64,000 nt of DNA from contig JAIKZG010000009.1 of NCBI GenBank assembly GCA_024682415.1, positions 62,001 through 126,000 on the forward strand. The letters are read 5' to 3'. The translations under genes and the position numbers were made by a program. This document shows positions 1-7,273 of the stretch, in pieces. How positions within the stretch are numbered: the first letter of the stretch is position 1; each line of letters begins with the position of its first letter. The notes under the pieces are model-generated. The model saw nothing but the letters and a program-made list of their open reading frames with translations, did no database searches and was not told the origin of the DNA. This stretch comes from Prevotella sp. Its GTDB lineage: Bacteria; Bacteroidota; Bacteroidia; Bacteroidales; Bacteroidaceae.

Positions 1-1
1 C

Positions 2-388
2 CCGAGAGCTGCGGTGCTGTTGGTGTTTAGAGATATTAAGAGTTTTGAGTTTTCTATTCAGACTGTGGGGCGTATTCTGAGAATGCCCGAACAGCATTAT
101 TATCCTAATGCGTTGCTAAATCATGGCTATGTGTATACCAATTTGAGCAATGATATAATAAAGGTGGTGAAAGATGATATGAACTATATCAGCAAGGCGC
201 TTATGGCACAGAGAAAAGAAGATTTCTGCAATGTGAGCCTCACATCATTCTATATGGAACGACTGGCACAGGAGCGCAGCCGACTTGGCGCTGACTTCTA
301 TAAAGTACTCATTGATACGATAAAAAGAAAATGGGGGCTTAATGTGGTGGAGCAAGATTTGTTTTCACCTTTTGGCGATGATGAGTGA
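2..388 (+). CDS. Type III restriction enzyme Res subunit, end of helicase part (partial)
   Basis: The reading frame is already open at the left edge (codons for P-R-A-A-V-L-L-V-F-R), so only the C-terminal end of a longer protein is visible. The segment FSIQTVGRILRMPE matches helicase motif VI of superfamily 2 type III restriction subunits, and the following LLNHGYVYTNL is also typical of that family. In the family the protein is an ATP-driven translocase fused to a PD-(D/E)XK nuclease of roughly 900 residues or more. Here the frame stops at 388, about 100 residues after motif VI and before any nuclease motif. The nuclease lies in the next gene. The modification subunit would be expected upstream, outside the window. 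Confidence 0.75.
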   Translation, partial: PRAAVLLVFRDIKSFEFSIQTVGRILRMPEQHYYPNALLNHGYVYTNLSNDIIKVVKDDMNYISKALMAQRKEDFCNVSLTSFYMERLAQERSRLGADFYKVLIDTIKRKWGLNVVEQDLFSPFGDDE

Positions 389-423
389 TGTAATATGCGG
401 AATTTTAAAATAAGATAAGAATT

Positions 424-1389
424 ATGGCAATAACAGACAACGACATATTAGGCGACATTCAGCGTAATCGCTATCAGGCAGAACATACGAAGCATATCAA
501 TTTTGACGTAAGCCGTATACAGGTGCAGTTGCTTCATGATGTTGATATTACGGGCGAAGCAGGAGAAACGGCAGTGGGGCAGGATAAGCAGATAAAATAT
601 GCGAAAAATGCAGAAGAATTGATAGAGGAGCTTACAAAATATTGTGCTGCGCTTATATCTCGAAAGGGTTTTGAAAAAGTGAGCACAGTGACGCTGAGAG
701 GTTATGCAGTGCAGATGATGGAGGATTTGTTTGGAGTGTTTGAAAACGATGCTCCGAAGATATTGCTTGCGCAGACTAACAGGGCAAAGTTTAGCGAAGT
801 GATAGAACAGGCTCTCGATAATTATAAAAATAAGATAGATGATAAGAAGAAAGAAGCAAAGAAACGTTCTTTCAAACAATATAGATGGGAAGTACCGGAA
901 CGCAGGGAATACAGTGAAGAAAGCAATGTGGCTGTACCGCAAGTGAAGGCTCATGCGTTAATGCCGTTTATGCAACTGAAAAAGGCGAGCAATCCGGAAA
1001 AACGATTTGAAGCATTTTTGGAAAGCAACCGCGAATATATAGATTGGTGGTATAAAAATGGTGATGAGGGCAAGCAGCATTATTCTATAGCCTATGATTG
1101 TGCTGACGGTTCAAAGAGTCTGTTTTATGTGGACTTCGTGATAAGAATGAAGAACGGCACGATATGCTTGTTTGATACAAAATCGTGTGGTAGCGACTCG
1201 GAAGCACCCAACAAGCACAATGCCTTGGTTGATTATATGAATGAAGCCAAAGAGAATGGCAATGCGCATATTATCGGTGGCGTGATAATAGAAGATGGTG
1301 ACAACTGGAAATATTGTTCTATGCACATTGAAAATACTGACGACTTGACAGGATGGGATGCCTTCCATCCTGATATGTATGGCGAATAA
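424..1389 (+). CDS. Type III restriction enzyme, C-terminal PD-(D/E)XK nuclease part as a separate gene
   Basis: This 321-residue protein looks like the distal half of a type III Res subunit. Residues 233-254 read FYVDFVIRMK...CLFDTKS, giving a nuclease core of D237 and D251-x-K253 on adjacent strands. Acidic residues around 190-200 may complete the site. Residues 130-150 are a Lys-rich helical linker. It starts 35 nt after the helicase part ends and in another frame, and a stop at 406-408 in its own frame blocks a simple read-through. ATG 424 has an AT-rich upstream with no Shine-Dalgarno, as is normal here. Either the enzyme is naturally two-chain or the gene broke and was re-started. A perfect terminator follows. 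Confidence 0.65.
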   Translation: MAITDNDILGDIQRNRYQAEHTKHINFDVSRIQVQLLHDVDITGEAGETAVGQDKQIKYAKNAEELIEELTKYCAALISRKGFEKVSTVTLRGYAVQMMEDLFGVFENDAPKILLAQTNRAKFSEVIEQALDNYKNKIDDKKKEAKKRSFKQYRWEVPERREYSEESNVAVPQVKAHALMPFMQLKKASNPEKRFEAFLESNREYIDWWYKNGDEGKQHYSIAYDCADGSKSLFYVDFVIRMKNGTICLFDTKSCGSDSEAPNKHNALVDYMNEAKENGNAHIIGGVIIEDGDNWKYCSMHIENTDDLTGWDAFHPDMYGE

Positions 1390-1424
1390 ATTTGATATAA
1401 GTATATCATTATTATAATGTGATG

Positions 1425-1465
1425 AATGGCAGTTGTTTCTTTGGCGGAAACAACTGCCATTTTTA
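1425..1465 (+). terminator. Rho-independent terminator after the restriction nuclease
   Basis: A perfect 15-bp stem (1425-1439 with 1447-1461) with a 7-nt loop runs into a short T tract. It lies 35 nt after the stop codon of the nuclease gene. Confidence 0.9.
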
Positions 1466-1547
1466 TCAAATGAAGGAGTGAAATAGTTTACTTTTTCTTC
1501 TATTTTCTACATTTTTCTTTATTTACTATAAATTTTTTATTTAGATA

Positions 1548-1579
1548 TTTGGAATTTCTAAAATAAAGTCTTATATTTG
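1548..1579 (+). promoter_or_regulatory. Bacteroidota promoter upstream of the small peptide gene
   Basis: TTTG at 1548-1551 and TATATTTG at 1572-1579 are 20 nt apart, an exact fit to the -33/-7 consensus. Transcription would start near 1584, about 80 nt before the candidate 20-codon gene and 300 nt before the gene at 1891. No terminator is seen between the two, so both could be on one transcript. The rest of 1466-1890 is AT-rich and holds nothing else I recognise. Confidence 0.75.
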
Positions 1580-1665
1580 TACTCGCTGTTGAAAAATATA
1601 ATGATACATATCATTTTATATATATTCATAAGCACACATATATTTTAAAATTAAAAATTAGCGAG

Positions 1666-1728
1666 ATGAGAGATTTAAAATTATTAATTAAAAAGAAAGG
1701 AGGTGCTGCAATATGCTGTGGTAACTGA
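1666..1728 (+). CDS. Candidate 20-residue Gly-Gly/Cys-Cys peptide
   Basis: ATG 1666 to TGA 1728 encodes MRDLKLLIKKKGG-AAICCGN. The layout is a short amphipathic basic N-terminus, a Lys3-Gly-Gly junction and a small tail with adjacent cysteines. This resembles a miniature double-glycine leader plus core, as in secreted or modified peptides. No transporter, radical-SAM enzyme or other maturation gene is visible nearby, and the sequence to the left is outside the window. A consensus promoter lies 87 nt upstream. The codons for K-K-G-G-A contain AGAAAGGAGGTG, a 12-nt complement to the 16S rRNA tail, so the segment could instead be a regulatory leader. Coding status is uncertain because any AT-rich gap yields short frames by chance. 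Confidence 0.35.
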   Translation: MRDLKLLIKKKGGAAICCGN

Positions 1729-1890
1729 GGAAATGGGCAAATGAGTATATTTTGAATTCATGAGTCACATATAGAAAAATGTATAGTATATGCTATATAC
1801 AGAATTGTAGGTAAAGCAGTATTATATATATAAATATATTTCATTATATAAAATTTCAAGTTTATTATATACTAATTAATTTTGTTTACT

Positions 1891-2811
1891 ATGATAAAGA
1901 ACATTGAAGATTATTTGGCATCAATTATTGCCAAGAGATTGAGAAACGGCGTACATTATGTTTACGCCCAGGAGTATTGCGATGACTGTCAGGATGATGC
2001 ACTCATCGCAGAGTCGTGCAAACCTCAGATTGATAACCTCAAAACTGCCGTTGATACGGAGGGAGAGGCTTACGACCTGTTGCGCTCAAGTGAGCTTACC
2101 GAGAAGATTAACATCGACATAGACAGACGCCGACTGCTGGTGAAAGGCTTGTTCGGACTTGCTGACTATGCTCAGGCTTCTGCTGACGCTAACGTGGCAG
2201 CATCAGGTAAGAGAATGAGGAAAGCACTGGAGAAGTATAAGCAGGGTAATTCTGAGCGCAATGTCGATGAGACAGGTAATGTTGCTAAGGTGGCGAAAAA
2301 GCTACAGAGCACTTGTGCCACGGATCTGGAGAACATTGGCGGCACGAAGCTCGTCAATGACCTGATTACAGTTAATGAGAACGTGTATGAGAATAATCGT
2401 CAGCGTACAAATAATCAGGAAGTTGCTAAGGGTATGCTTGACAAAGCTCGTAAGGCTACCGATGACGCTCTGAGAGATTTGCGCAATCATATCCTTGTAG
2501 CCGTGATTAAGGATGGCGAGCAGAAATGCAGAGCTGTTCTCGATGAGTTGAATGGTCTTACTGCCAGAATAAAGCGCGACAATGGTTACGCTAAGAATGT
2601 TGATGAGCAGGAGGAGCAGGAGCAGCATGAGCAGCCTGAAAATAATCAGGAGGGCAAGGATAAGCCTGCCGACGCGCCTAAGGATGGCAAGACGGAATTG
2701 CAGCCTGAGAATGGCAATGGTAATTCAGCGCCTGCCACGGAAGCAAAGGAGAATGCTCCTGAGAAAGGTAGCGATGAAGGCGAGAAAGAGCCACTGAAGC
2801 CCGCGCAGTGA
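1891..2811 (+). CDS. Helical protein with acidic disordered tail, possibly DUF6261-type; function unknown
   Basis: ATG 1891 (MIKNIEDYLAS) is preferred over a TTG nine bases upstream. The protein is 306 residues with no signal peptide and no membrane segment, so it is probably cytoplasmic. Residues 1-230 are predicted helical, with many Lys, Glu and Asn and heptad-like stretches. Residues from about 230 to the end are low complexity, rich in Glu, Gln, Pro, Lys and Gly. The body recalls uncharacterised Bacteroidota proteins annotated DUF6261, but I make that link from memory and weakly. A possible second -7 box (TAATTTTG, 1877-1884) sits 6 nt before the ATG. The gene ends at the first copy of the 86-bp terminator-promoter cassette. 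Confidence 0.7.
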   Translation: MIKNIEDYLASIIAKRLRNGVHYVYAQEYCDDCQDDALIAESCKPQIDNLKTAVDTEGEAYDLLRSSELTEKINIDIDRRRLLVKGLFGLADYAQASADANVAASGKRMRKALEKYKQGNSERNVDETGNVAKVAKKLQSTCATDLENIGGTKLVNDLITVNENVYENNRQRTNNQEVAKGMLDKARKATDDALRDLRNHILVAVIKDGEQKCRAVLDELNGLTARIKRDNGYAKNVDEQEEQEQHEQPENNQEGKDKPADAPKDGKTELQPENGNGNSAPATEAKENAPEKGSDEGEKEPLKPAQ

Positions 2812-2852
2812 AACAATTGCTGTGGCGAGTTAAGATAATGCCGTTTTAATGT

Positions 2853-2892
2853 AAAGGCTGCGCTCCGGAAAGAGGGATGCGCAGCCTTTTTT
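2853..2892 (+). terminator. Terminator in cassette copy 1
   Basis: An 11-bp stem (2853-2863 with 2879-2889, AAAGGCTGCGC and its complement) runs into six T residues. It closes the transcript of the gene at 1891. Confidence 0.9.
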
Positions 2893-2903
2893 GTTGATTA
2901 TAT

Positions 2904-2934
2904 TTTGCCAATAGGCACAAAACGCTTATCTTTG
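2904..2934 (+). promoter_or_regulatory. Promoter of the GH115 gene (cassette copy 1)
   Basis: TTTG 2904-2907 and TATCTTTG 2927-2934 are separated by 19 nt. The predicted start is about 60 nt before the GH115 start codon. Confidence 0.85.
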
Positions 2935-2998
2935 CGTCTACTTTGCCGAAACTAAGCTTCGACAAAGCAAGACTAAAAAATATACATTACTATATAAT

Positions 2999-5839
2999 AT
3001 GAACAAATCTATTAAGAAAGGCCTCGTGACAGGGGCTTTGCTCTGTTGTGCCACTGTCGTGTGGGCAGCAGAACCATTTGTAGACTTCAATGGCAATGGG
3101 TTGCTGTTGAACTCAAAGAAAAGAATCTCTATTTTTGTAGGTAAAAAGGCGCAGCGAGGTGTGGAACGCGCTGCAAAAGATTTGTGTGCCGACATCGGAA
3201 GGGTGACGGGCACGGATGGCGTAATCGTAGACGATGCACGACAAGCTGATATCGAAGTGTGCACAAAGCCAAATGGCAAATGGGAGGAATACCAGATAAA
3301 GAATGAGAAGCGAAACGGCGGCGCGCACATTACGATAACAGGGTCTGACAGACGTGGCACTATCTATGGCATTTATGAGCTGTCGAGCCAGATGGGTGTT
3401 TCGCCATGGTATTGGTGGGCTGATGTGGCTGTAGCTCATCACGATAGGATTTTCATAAAGCCGGGCATATTTACCGATGGCGAACCGCGAGTGAAATATC
3501 GCGGCATATTTATCAATGATGAAAGTCCTTCGTTTACCGGCTGGGCAAATAAAAAGTTTGGCGGACTCAACTCAAAGATGTATGCCCATATGTTTGAGCT
3601 TATCCTTCGTCTGAAAGCCAACTATCTGTGGCCGGCAATGTGGGGCAACGCTTTCAATGAGGATGATTCTCAAAACCCTGTGCTGGCAGATGAATATGGG
3701 GTGGTGATGGGCACCAGCCATCATGAGCCGATGATGCGCGCATACAATGAATATAGACGCAGAAGGCAGAGCGTGGGAGCATGGAACTATGCTACCAACA
3801 AGGATAATGTAAATAAATTCTTCCGTGAGGGCATGGAAAACGCGAAGTCGTTTGACAACATAGTAACGATTGGTATGCGTGGCGATGGCGATGAGGCTAT
3901 GGCAGGCGGAAGCGATGATGATAATATCAACACATTGAAAGATGTGATTGCCAATCAGCGACAGATAATTGAGAGCGTCACCGGGCGCAAGGCTAAGAAT
4001 GTGGCGCAGCTGTGGGCAATTTTTACCGAGGTACAGAGATATTACGACAGAGGGCTTTCGGTGCCTGATGATGTGATAAAGGTGTTCTGTGATAACAACT
4101 GGGGCTACATTCGCCGCACTGGGCCTGACAAAGAATGCAATGCTGACGGTTCTTTCAAGCCTATGGGATTGTATTACCACATAGATATGAACGGCGGCCC
4201 ATGGAACGACAGATGGATTAACACTACCACAATTCCGAAACTTCAAAATCAGCTTTCATTGGCTTATCGCACTGGGCTTGACGACTTGTGGATTATCAAT
4301 GTGGGCGATTTGAAGCCGAAGGAGATACCTATTGATTTTATAATGCGTCTTGCGTGGAATCCTGACAGATATGGCATTCGCGATTGCCACCGCTACATGG
4401 TGGACTTCTGCGCGCAGAGTTTTGGTAAAGAGCATGCCGAGGGCATAGCGCAGCTCATAGAAACTTATTCAAATCTTAATCTTCAGCGCAAGCCAGAATC
4501 TCAGTCTACTGCTGTTTATAGTGCTAACAATTATCATGAGGCTGACAGAATGATAGCTCGCTGGGAAGAGTTGGCGCAGCGTGCCGACTCTCTGTTGAAA
4601 CTCATTCCGCAGAATCAGCGTAGCGCATTCTTTCAGCTTGCTTATTATCCTGCTGTGGCGTCGGCACAGACAGCTCTCGTTTACCTGTATGCCACAAAGA
4701 GTCAAAACTATTTCTTGCAGGGCAACGTGAGCTTAAATCATCGCTATGCGCAGCTCGAAAAGGCGGCTTATGCTCGCGATAAGCAGTTGCAGGCTTTCTA
4801 TAATGATACGCTTGCTGGTGGCAAATGGAAAAACATGATGCAGGATATTCATATTGGCTATAAGCAGTGGTTTATGCCCGAAAAGGATTCTATTCCTGAG
4901 TGCAAATTGCTGGTGACTGATGAAAAGCCGTCGCTTGGCGTGGCTGTAGAGGGATATGAGAAAGGTGCGGAGCTGAAATTGCCAAAGTTTGATGTATTAG
5001 ATAATCAGTCTTATTATATTGATGTGTTTAACCGTGGCAAGGGTAGCTTGAAATATAAGGTGAAGACGAAAGATAAATGGATTGTGATAGACAAGCCTTC
5101 GGGCACTGTTGCCGATGCCGCTCAGCTGCATGTTTCTATAGATTGGAATAAGATAGCAGAGGGTGAGCACACGGGCACAATCACGATTTCTTCAAATGGT
5201 ACGAGCTATGATGTGGCTGTTACGGCGGTGAAGAAGCCTCTGCCGGAGTGTTCTTCATTTTTCTTTGGCAGCATGAGCGCACAGGAGTTTTCTTTCCCTG
5301 CATTGGATTACAATGAAGCAAAGCGTGCTGAATGTTTGCCGGGCTTGGGTAGAGATAAAGGCTGTGTGAGCTTATCGGCAAAAGATGGCAGCTTATCATA
5401 TAATGTTTACTTCCCGAAGGCTGGCAAACAAACCATTCTCGTTGGCATTCTTCCTACACAGGATATTAATCCGAAGCGAGGTCTTCACTTCTCGCTTGCT
5501 CTTGACAATCAGTCGCCACGCGTTATTGACGCACGAAAGGGACTTGTAGACACGTTCGGGGAATACACTCCGCAGGCGTTGAGCAAAAATCCGCTGATGA
5601 AGCCTGTGGCAGGTGCTAACCGCGCTATTAAGATGATTGTGGGCAATGGATATTGCCGCAATGAGGTGCACGATAATATTCGCTGGATAGATGTGGAGGT
5701 GGACGTGGCTTCTGCCGGTATTCACAGCTTGAAAATCACGAATGCCGATGCCGAGATAATGTTTGAGCGCTTTGTGGTTAATCCAGACAACCACCGCTAT
5801 AGTTATCTTGGCGCGCCTACCATAAAGCATGGTAAATGA
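2999..5839 (+). CDS. GH115 xylan alpha-1,2-glucuronidase, exported
   Basis: This 946-residue protein has a signal peptide (MNKSIKKGLVTGALLCCA..., cleavage near residue 24). The central part carries GH115 signatures: RGTIYGIYELSSQMG with SPWYWWADV at about 117-143, YRGIFINDE at about 164, and LKANYLWPAMW with GTSHHEPM just after. Family enzymes remove (4-O-methyl)glucuronic acid from internal and terminal xylose units of glucuronoxylan. The C-terminal 150 residues look like the beta-sandwich that closes GH115 proteins. It would act in the periplasm or at the surface. No SusC/SusD pair or other xylanase is next to it, so it is not in a classical utilisation locus within this window. Full length and intact. 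Confidence 0.92.
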   Translation: MNKSIKKGLVTGALLCCATVVWAAEPFVDFNGNGLLLNSKKRISIFVGKKAQRGVERAAKDLCADIGRVTGTDGVIVDDARQADIEVCTKPNGKWEEYQIKNEKRNGGAHITITGSDRRGTIYGIYELSSQMGVSPWYWWADVAVAHHDRIFIKPGIFTDGEPRVKYRGIFINDESPSFTGWANKKFGGLNSKMYAHMFELILRLKANYLWPAMWGNAFNEDDSQNPVLADEYGVVMGTSHHEPMMRAYNEYRRRRQSVGAWNYATNKDNVNKFFREGMENAKSFDNIVTIGMRGDGDEAMAGGSDDDNINTLKDVIANQRQIIESVTGRKAKNVAQLWAIFTEVQRYYDRGLSVPDDVIKVFCDNNWGYIRRTGPDKECNADGSFKPMGLYYHIDMNGGPWNDRWINTTTIPKLQNQLSLAYRTGLDDLWIINVGDLKPKEIPIDFIMRLAWNPDRYGIRDCHRYMVDFCAQSFGKEHAEGIAQLIETYSNLNLQRKPESQSTAVYSANNYHEADRMIARWEELAQRADSLLKLIPQNQRSAFFQLAYYPAVASAQTALVYLYATKSQNYFLQGNVSLNHRYAQLEKAAYARDKQLQAFYNDTLAGGKWKNMMQDIHIGYKQWFMPEKDSIPECKLLVTDEKPSLGVAVEGYEKGAELKLPKFDVLDNQSYYIDVFNRGKGSLKYKVKTKDKWIVIDKPSGTVADAAQLHVSIDWNKIAEGEHTGTITISSNGTSYDVAVTAVKKPLPECSSFFFGSMSAQEFSFPALDYNEAKRAECLPGLGRDKGCVSLSAKDGSLSYNVYFPKAGKQTILVGILPTQDINPKRGLHFSLALDNQSPRVIDARKGLVDTFGEYTPQALSKNPLMKPVAGANRAIKMIVGNGYCRNEVHDNIRWIDVEVDVASAGIHSLKITNADAEIMFERFVVNPDNHRYSYLGAPTIKHGK

Positions 5840-5883
5840 AAAAATAGAGCGTAAATCACGCTGTTTATAATAATTCATGTTGT

Positions 5884-5923
5884 AAAGGCTGCGCCCCGTA
5901 AAGAGGGATGCGCAGCCTTTTTT
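5884..5923 (+). terminator. Terminator in cassette copy 2, after GH115
   Basis: The 11-bp stem (5884-5894 with 5910-5920) is followed by a T run. It is the same hairpin as in copy 1. Confidence 0.9.
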
Positions 5924-5934
5924 GTTGATTATAT

Positions 5935-5965
5935 TTTGCCAATAGGCACAAAACGCTTATCTTTG
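5935..5965 (+). promoter_or_regulatory. Promoter of the aminotransferase gene (cassette copy 2)
   Basis: TTTG 5935-5938 and TATCTTTG 5958-5965 are 19 nt apart. The start codon at 5993 is 27 nt past the box, which excludes the in-frame upstream start at 5936 because that lies inside the promoter. Confidence 0.85.
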
Positions 5966-5992
5966 CACTTAGATTTAAAACATAAAGAAAAC

Positions 5993-7207
5993 ATGCCGGA
6001 AATATCCGTTCGCGGTATTGAAATGCCGCTTTCACCTATCAGAAAACTCGCTCCGCTGGCTAATGCCGCAAAGGAGAGAGGTATAAAGGTGTATCATCTG
6101 AATATTGGTCAGCCTGATCTGCCTACACCGCAGGCAGGTCTTGACGCTTTGAAACATATTGACCGAAAAATTCTGGAATATTCTCCAAGTCAAGGTTATC
6201 TGTCGTATAGACAAAAGCTTGTGGGATATTACAAGAAATATAACATCAACGTAACTGCCGACGACATCATTATCACTGCCGGCGGCTCTGAGGCTGTGTT
6301 GTTCTCATTCCTCGCGTGCCTTAATCCAGGCGATGAGATTATCGTGCCAGAGCCTGCGTATGCCAACTATATGTCGTTCGCCATTGCGGCAGGCGCGAAG
6401 ATACGCACCATAGCCACGACGATAGAGGAGGGATTCTCATTGCCTAAGGTGGAGAAGTTTGAGGAGCTTATCAATGAGCACACACGCGCCATAATGATTT
6501 GCAACCCTAACAACCCTACGGGCTATCTGTATACTCGTCGAGAGATGAACCAGATACGCGATTTGGTGAAGAAATACGACTTGTATCTCTTCTCTGATGA
6601 GGTGTATCGTGAATATATCTACACAGGGTCGCCATATATTTCAGCGTGCCACTTGGAGGGCATAGAAAATAATGTGGTGCTTATCGACTCTGTTTCAAAG
6701 AGATACAGCGAGTGTGGAATAAGAATTGGCGCGCTTATCACTAAGAATAAGGACGTGAGAGACACGGTGATGAAATTCTGCCAGACAAGGCTTTCACCTC
6801 CTCTCATAGGACAGATTGTGGCTGAGGCTTCTCTGGATGCTCCTGAAGAGTATTATAGAGATGTGTACGATGAATATGTGGAACGCCGTAAATGTCTTAT
6901 CGACGGACTCAACCGCATACCAGGTGTTTATTCTCCTATCCCTATGGGGGCTTTCTACACTGTGGCAAAGCTGCCTATTGACGATTCTGAGAAGTTCTGC
7001 CGTTGGTGCTTGGAAGAATTCAACTTTGAGGGTGAAACGGTGATGATGGCGCCTGCTGCCGGATTCTACACTACGCCTGGAGCAGGAAAGAATCAGGTGC
7101 GCATAGCGTATGTGCTGAAAAAGGCTGACTTGGAGCGTGCTCTCCTCGTGCTGCGTAAAGCATTGGAGGCTTATCCAGGCAGAGTGGACGACGACAACGC
7201 GCTGTAA
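5993..7207 (+). CDS. PLP-dependent aminotransferase, class I/II (aspartate-aminotransferase fold)
   Basis: The start at ATG 5993 (MPEISVRGIEMPLSP) gives 404 residues. Fold type I landmarks are present in order: GQPDLPTP near the N-terminus, TAGGSEAVLFSF for the cofactor phosphate loop, NPNNPTGYLY, SDEVYREY, and the Schiff-base lysine K236 in DSVSKRYSECGIRIG. A conserved Arg in QVRIAYVL near the C-terminus would bind the substrate carboxylate. It transfers an amino group between an amino acid and a 2-oxo acid in the cytoplasm. The exact substrate cannot be told from sequence alone. The gene stands alone behind its own cassette promoter. Confidence 0.88.
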   Translation: MPEISVRGIEMPLSPIRKLAPLANAAKERGIKVYHLNIGQPDLPTPQAGLDALKHIDRKILEYSPSQGYLSYRQKLVGYYKKYNINVTADDIIITAGGSEAVLFSFLACLNPGDEIIVPEPAYANYMSFAIAAGAKIRTIATTIEEGFSLPKVEKFEELINEHTRAIMICNPNNPTGYLYTRREMNQIRDLVKKYDLYLFSDEVYREYIYTGSPYISACHLEGIENNVVLIDSVSKRYSECGIRIGALITKNKDVRDTVMKFCQTRLSPPLIGQIVAEASLDAPEEYYRDVYDEYVERRKCLIDGLNRIPGVYSPIPMGAFYTVAKLPIDDSEKFCRWCLEEFNFEGETVMMAPAAGFYTTPGAGKNQVRIAYVLKKADLERALLVLRKALEAYPGRVDDDNAL

Positions 7208-7273
7208 GCAAAGAAAGAAATTCGGGGCGAAATCTCAATTTATATACACAACAAAAAATAACTGATACATATT

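Larger units (their letters stand above)
2850..2935 (+). repeat. 86-bp terminator-promoter cassette, copy 1
   Basis: This block and 5881-5966 are 86 bp long and differ at only two positions, both in the hairpin loop. Each holds a complete terminator followed by a complete promoter. Copy 1 ends the gene at 1891 and starts the GH115 gene. Confidence 0.95.
5881..5966 (+). repeat. 86-bp terminator-promoter cassette, copy 2
   Basis: This is the second copy of the block at 2850-2935, with 84 of 86 positions identical. It ends the GH115 gene and starts the aminotransferase gene. The homology stops just after the -7 box, so the two leaders differ. Confidence 0.95.

Noticed and set aside
1389..1900. 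Insertion sequence or other mobile element next to the restriction genes
   Set aside because: No transposase frame, terminal inverted repeats or target duplication could be seen.
2999..5839. Polysaccharide utilisation locus around the GH115 gene
   Set aside because: No SusC, SusD, hybrid sensor or second xylan enzyme is adjacent; the same is true for the PL11 gene at 44849.
5936..5992. Upstream start of the aminotransferase
   Set aside because: These codons lie in the duplicated promoter cassette and before the expected transcription start, and they add residues not seen in the family.
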